NCBI GenBank assembly: GCA_039183635.1
Contig: JBCDBL010000036.1
Coordinates: forward strand, 1 to 33,487
DNA from: JBCDBL01 sp039183635
GTDB lineage: Bacteria; Pseudomonadota; Alphaproteobacteria; Caulobacterales; Parvularculaceae
DNA length: 33,487 bases
Reading direction: 5' to 3'
Below are positions 31,205 to 33,487 of the stretch, piece after piece; within the stretch, counting starts at the first letter, position 1, and the number at the start of each line of letters is the position of its first letter. The position numbers and the translations under genes were made by a program. Below the pieces are notes generated by a model that had not been told where the DNA came from, made no database searches, and was given only the letters and a program-made list of their open reading frames with translations.

Positions 31205-33487
31205 ATGACGGACATCGGCGCTCAAAGCGAACAAACGGCCCAAGGGCCGGAGCAATCTGACGATCCGAACGCATTGGAGCTAAAGCGCGGCGCGGCGCGG
31301 CTGGACCAGTGGATGCGCAACGCCGGCCGCAGCCGTCCGAAGGACGCTCAGGCCCTGTTGCAGGACCCTGGACGCAAGCTGACCCTGTTAAAGGCGTTCG
31401 GGGCGACGCGATACTTGTCGCAGTTGGCGCTGGCCTATCCGGACGCTGTGATCGAAGGGATGAGCGACGGGCCCTCAGCCGTGCTCGCCCAGGCCGCCCG
31501 GGATTTGATGACCCTTGACCGCGGCGCCGGCGGCGCTGAGGCGCTTTATGAAGCGTTGAAGCCGTTGAAACAGCGCTGCGATCTTGTCGTTGGGCTTGCT
31601 GAGATTTCAGGCGAGTGGACCGGGGCGGAAGCCGCATCCGCCCGCACCGACGTCGCAGAGCGCATCGTCGAAGCCGCCATACAGTGGCTTGCGCGGGGCG
31701 CTTATCGTCGGGGCGAGGCGCAATCTAAGGATAAAGACTCTGCGGCGCGCGGCCTGTTCGCTGTCGCCGGGGGCGATTTCGCCACCGAGGAGCTCGGCTA
31801 TTTCGGGCCGATGAACCTTGTCGTCGTGTACGATGTCGATGCCTTGCGCGAAGCTGGCGTCACTGCGCCGGAACGTACATTCATGCGTATGGGAACGGAG
31901 CTGCGCCAAGCTCTTGAAGCGCCGCCGGGGGGCAAGCCTCTCTATGCGCCGAAGGCGCCTGCGGTCACCGGCCTTGCCGGATCGCCGCTTATGTGCTCCG
32001 CCAACGATGTCTTTACGGCCATTGACGCGGCCGAAGCCGGCGGCGTTAAAGCCTGGTTCGCCACCGCCCGGGTGGTGGCCGGCGACCGCGCCGCAGGCGG
32101 TGCGTTTATGGAGAAACTCTCTGAACGTCTATGGGACGGCGATGCGGCCCCGGACGATATCAGCGCCATGATCGACGCTTGCGATGGCGGCGTCACTGCG
32201 GACAATCCCAGTGCGCCCTTCGACAAGATCGCGCATATCTGCCGCTTGACTTTAGGGCGCAAGCGGCCGGTGTTTCGAACCGCTTCAGCACGCCTTGCTT
32301 TTGAAACTGCAGCGGGCATCGACGCTCTCGGCGGCGCGGCGGCCGAGCGTCTCGCCGTTGGCGGCGATCTCGCCCGGGCTGCGCGCGCTCTTGTGCAGCT
32401 TGTCAAAGGCGCAGCCGGCGATGCGCCGGATGGCGTTGAGGAAAAGCATGCTCTTGCCGCCCTTTGTGGGTATCGCGATACGGATGGTTTGGCGTCGGCT
32501 TTAAAGGGGGCGGCGGCGGAGGCTGAGAATATGCTTCACGTCCTCACGGCGGCGCCTGAAGAGGTTTATGCGCGCTTTACGGATGAGGCGAGCGATGCGC
32601 CTTACGATGTGGGCAAGCTTGAGACGCTTGGCTTTCAGGACGGGGAAAAACTCTCCTGTCTTGTCGATGAATGGGTGCGCCGGGCTGCAAGCCCCGGGGA
32701 TGAAGGGGCGGGGCGTCTATCGGCGCTGGCGCCAGGGTTGCTCACGGCCTTCGGCGAGACCCAGGCGCCGGAAAAGGCCATCGCCGCTTTCGACGCGCTC
32801 GTCCGTGCAACGCCGGATGATCAGGACGTTTTCGCCAAGTTCAGAGCCTATCCGGACATGCGGCAAGCGGTCGTCGATTTCGCCGGGTGCTGTCCGGACC
32901 ATGCGACGGCTCTGATCTCCGTTGAGCCTGGCGCCTTGACGGAGGCGCGGGGCGAGGAGACGCCGCAAAACCCGGAAGAATGGCTGTCCCGTTTCGCTCC
33001 GACTTGGGCCGGCGCGGATGGCGCGGCGGCGTCGGAAAGCGACGTGTGCGCCTGGCGACAGAGGGAAATCGCGCGGGCCGCCTTTTATGCGACCGCCGGG
33101 GATATCAGTTTTGATCTCGTTCCCTCCGTAACCGGAACGACGCTGATGACTGCGCTTGCCGCTTTGTTTGAAACAGCGCTAACCGTTTGCGCATCGAGCG
33201 AACAGACGGCGGCGGCGGAGATTGCCGTTCTCGCGCTCGACAACGCCGGAGAAGGCCGTGTGTCGCCGGGCGCGCCCTTAAAACTCTGCTTTGTGGCGAG
33301 AAAAGAGGTTGGCGCAGCAGGCGAAGCGTTCGTGCGTCGTTATGTTGATCTCATTGAAAGCGCCGGCGGCGTCACGGTGGATCTCAGTCGACGGCCTGGC
33401 GGCGTTTCGGGCGCTTTGGTCCCCACGGTCGATACATTTAAACAATATTACCATGCTGAAGCCGTGGCGACGGAACAACTGAGCCTC
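31205..33487 (+). CDS. GlnE-like protein with degenerate catalytic sites (partial, runs off the window)
   Basis: The frame is open for 761 codons to the right edge; GlnE is usually 900-1000 residues. GlnE adds and removes AMP on glutamine synthetase using two nucleotidyltransferase domains. The fold order is visible: a helical N-part (LKAFGATRYLSQLALAYPDA); first domain with ELGYFGPMNLVVVYD (196-210), SPLMCSANDVF, then TARVVAGD (287-294); a helical middle; and the second domain with WRQREIARAAFYATAGDIS, VSPGAPLKLCFVAR (686-699) and RRPGGVSGALV (729-739), then FKQYYHAEAVATEQL. In active GlnE the strands carry DxD; here these read PxN and PxK. The DLRLRP segment reads APKAPAV, and GRGGIREIEF is unrecognisable. 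It thus looks like a non-catalytic paralogue. The ATG at 31205 has only a weak GACGGGGCG upstream. Confidence 0.75.
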   Translation, partial: MTDIGAQSEQTAQGPEQSDDPNALELKRGAARLDQWMRNAGRSRPKDAQALLQDPGRKLTLLKAFGATRYLSQLALAYPDAVIEGMSDGPSAVLAQAARDLMTLDRGAGGAEALYEALKPLKQRCDLVVGLAEISGEWTGAEAASARTDVAERIVEAAIQWLARGAYRRGEAQSKDKDSAARGLFAVAGGDFATEELGYFGPMNLVVVYDVDALREAGVTAPERTFMRMGTELRQALEAPPGGKPLYAPKAPAVTGLAGSPLMCSANDVFTAIDAAEAGGVKAWFATARVVAGDRAAGGAFMEKLSERLWDGDAAPDDISAMIDACDGGVTADNPSAPFDKIAHICRLTLGRKRPVFRTASARLAFETAAGIDALGGAAAERLAVGGDLARAARALVQLVKGAAGDAPDGVEEKHALAALCGYRDTDGLASALKGAAAEAENMLHVLTAAPEEVYARFTDEASDAPYDVGKLETLGFQDGEKLSCLVDEWVRRAASPGDEGAGRLSALAPGLLTAFGETQAPEKAIAAFDALVRATPDDQDVFAKFRAYPDMRQAVVDFAGCCPDHATALISVEPGALTEARGEETPQNPEEWLSRFAPTWAGADGAAASESDVCAWRQREIARAAFYATAGDISFDLVPSVTGTTLMTALAALFETALTVCASSEQTAAAEIAVLALDNAGEGRVSPGAPLKLCFVARKEVGAAGEAFVRRYVDLIESAGGVTVDLSRRPGGVSGALVPTVDTFKQYYHAEAVATEQLSL

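Overview
The window looks like a chromosomal segment of a moderately GC-rich alphaproteobacterium, probably near the Caulobacterales/Hyphomonadaceae/Parvularculales. The reasons are a gcrA gene, two perfect TTAA-N7-TTAA (CtrA-type) boxes, and the alphaproteobacterial block dgt / SPOR protein / nagZ / scpA / scpB / tatABC / serS / surE / pcm / LysM-LytM lipoprotein. No rRNA, tRNA, CRISPR array, transposase or phage gene is seen. All calls come from reading the sequence; no database search was possible.

Layout. 1-1173: an intergenic palindromic repeat, gcrA (minus) with its terminator, and a control region with a CtrA-type box. 1174-4510 (plus): an ABC-2 permease without its ATPase, Hsp33 (hslO), a PPK2 polyphosphate kinase overlapping hslO by 4 bases, and a lipoprotein. 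4601-6854 (minus): a coiled-coil multi-span membrane protein and a VWA-domain lipoprotein, separated and followed by dispersed palindromic repeats. 7155-7897 (plus): a small lipoprotein and a cold-shock protein. 7991-12343 (minus): an RND efflux adaptor and permease; the permease is cut by one in-frame TAG. 12553-14803 (minus): erpA, a nitroreductase, a MAPEG protein and xth. 15034-29152 (plus, except one gene): the conserved cell-envelope and cell-cycle block, ending with a ubiquinone-type FAD hydroxylase. 29185-30813 (minus): a CLC chloride channel. 31205 to the right edge (plus): the first 761 codons of a GlnE-like protein that has lost its catalytic motifs.

How the genes fit together. The long block joins nucleotide pool control (Dgt), peptidoglycan recycling and division (SPOR protein, NagZ, DipM-like LysM/LytM lipoprotein), chromosome condensation (ScpAB), Tat export, serine charging and stationary-phase repair (SurE, Pcm). 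The usual argS between dgt and the SPOR gene is absent, and a PEP-CTERM protein gene sits between the SPOR gene and nagZ. Hsp33 and PPK2 look translationally coupled, which suggests a joint oxidative-stress role.

Most noteworthy: (1) the GlnE-like protein in which both nucleotidyltransferase domains lack the DxD metal-binding pair although the frame stays open; (2) the RND permease interrupted by a single amber codon at an apparently conserved Glu position; (3) a family of about 105-bp double-hairpin repeats, whose edges supply the stop codons of two genes; (4) CtrA-type boxes ahead of gcrA and of the DipM-like gene; (5) the hslO-ppk2 overlap.
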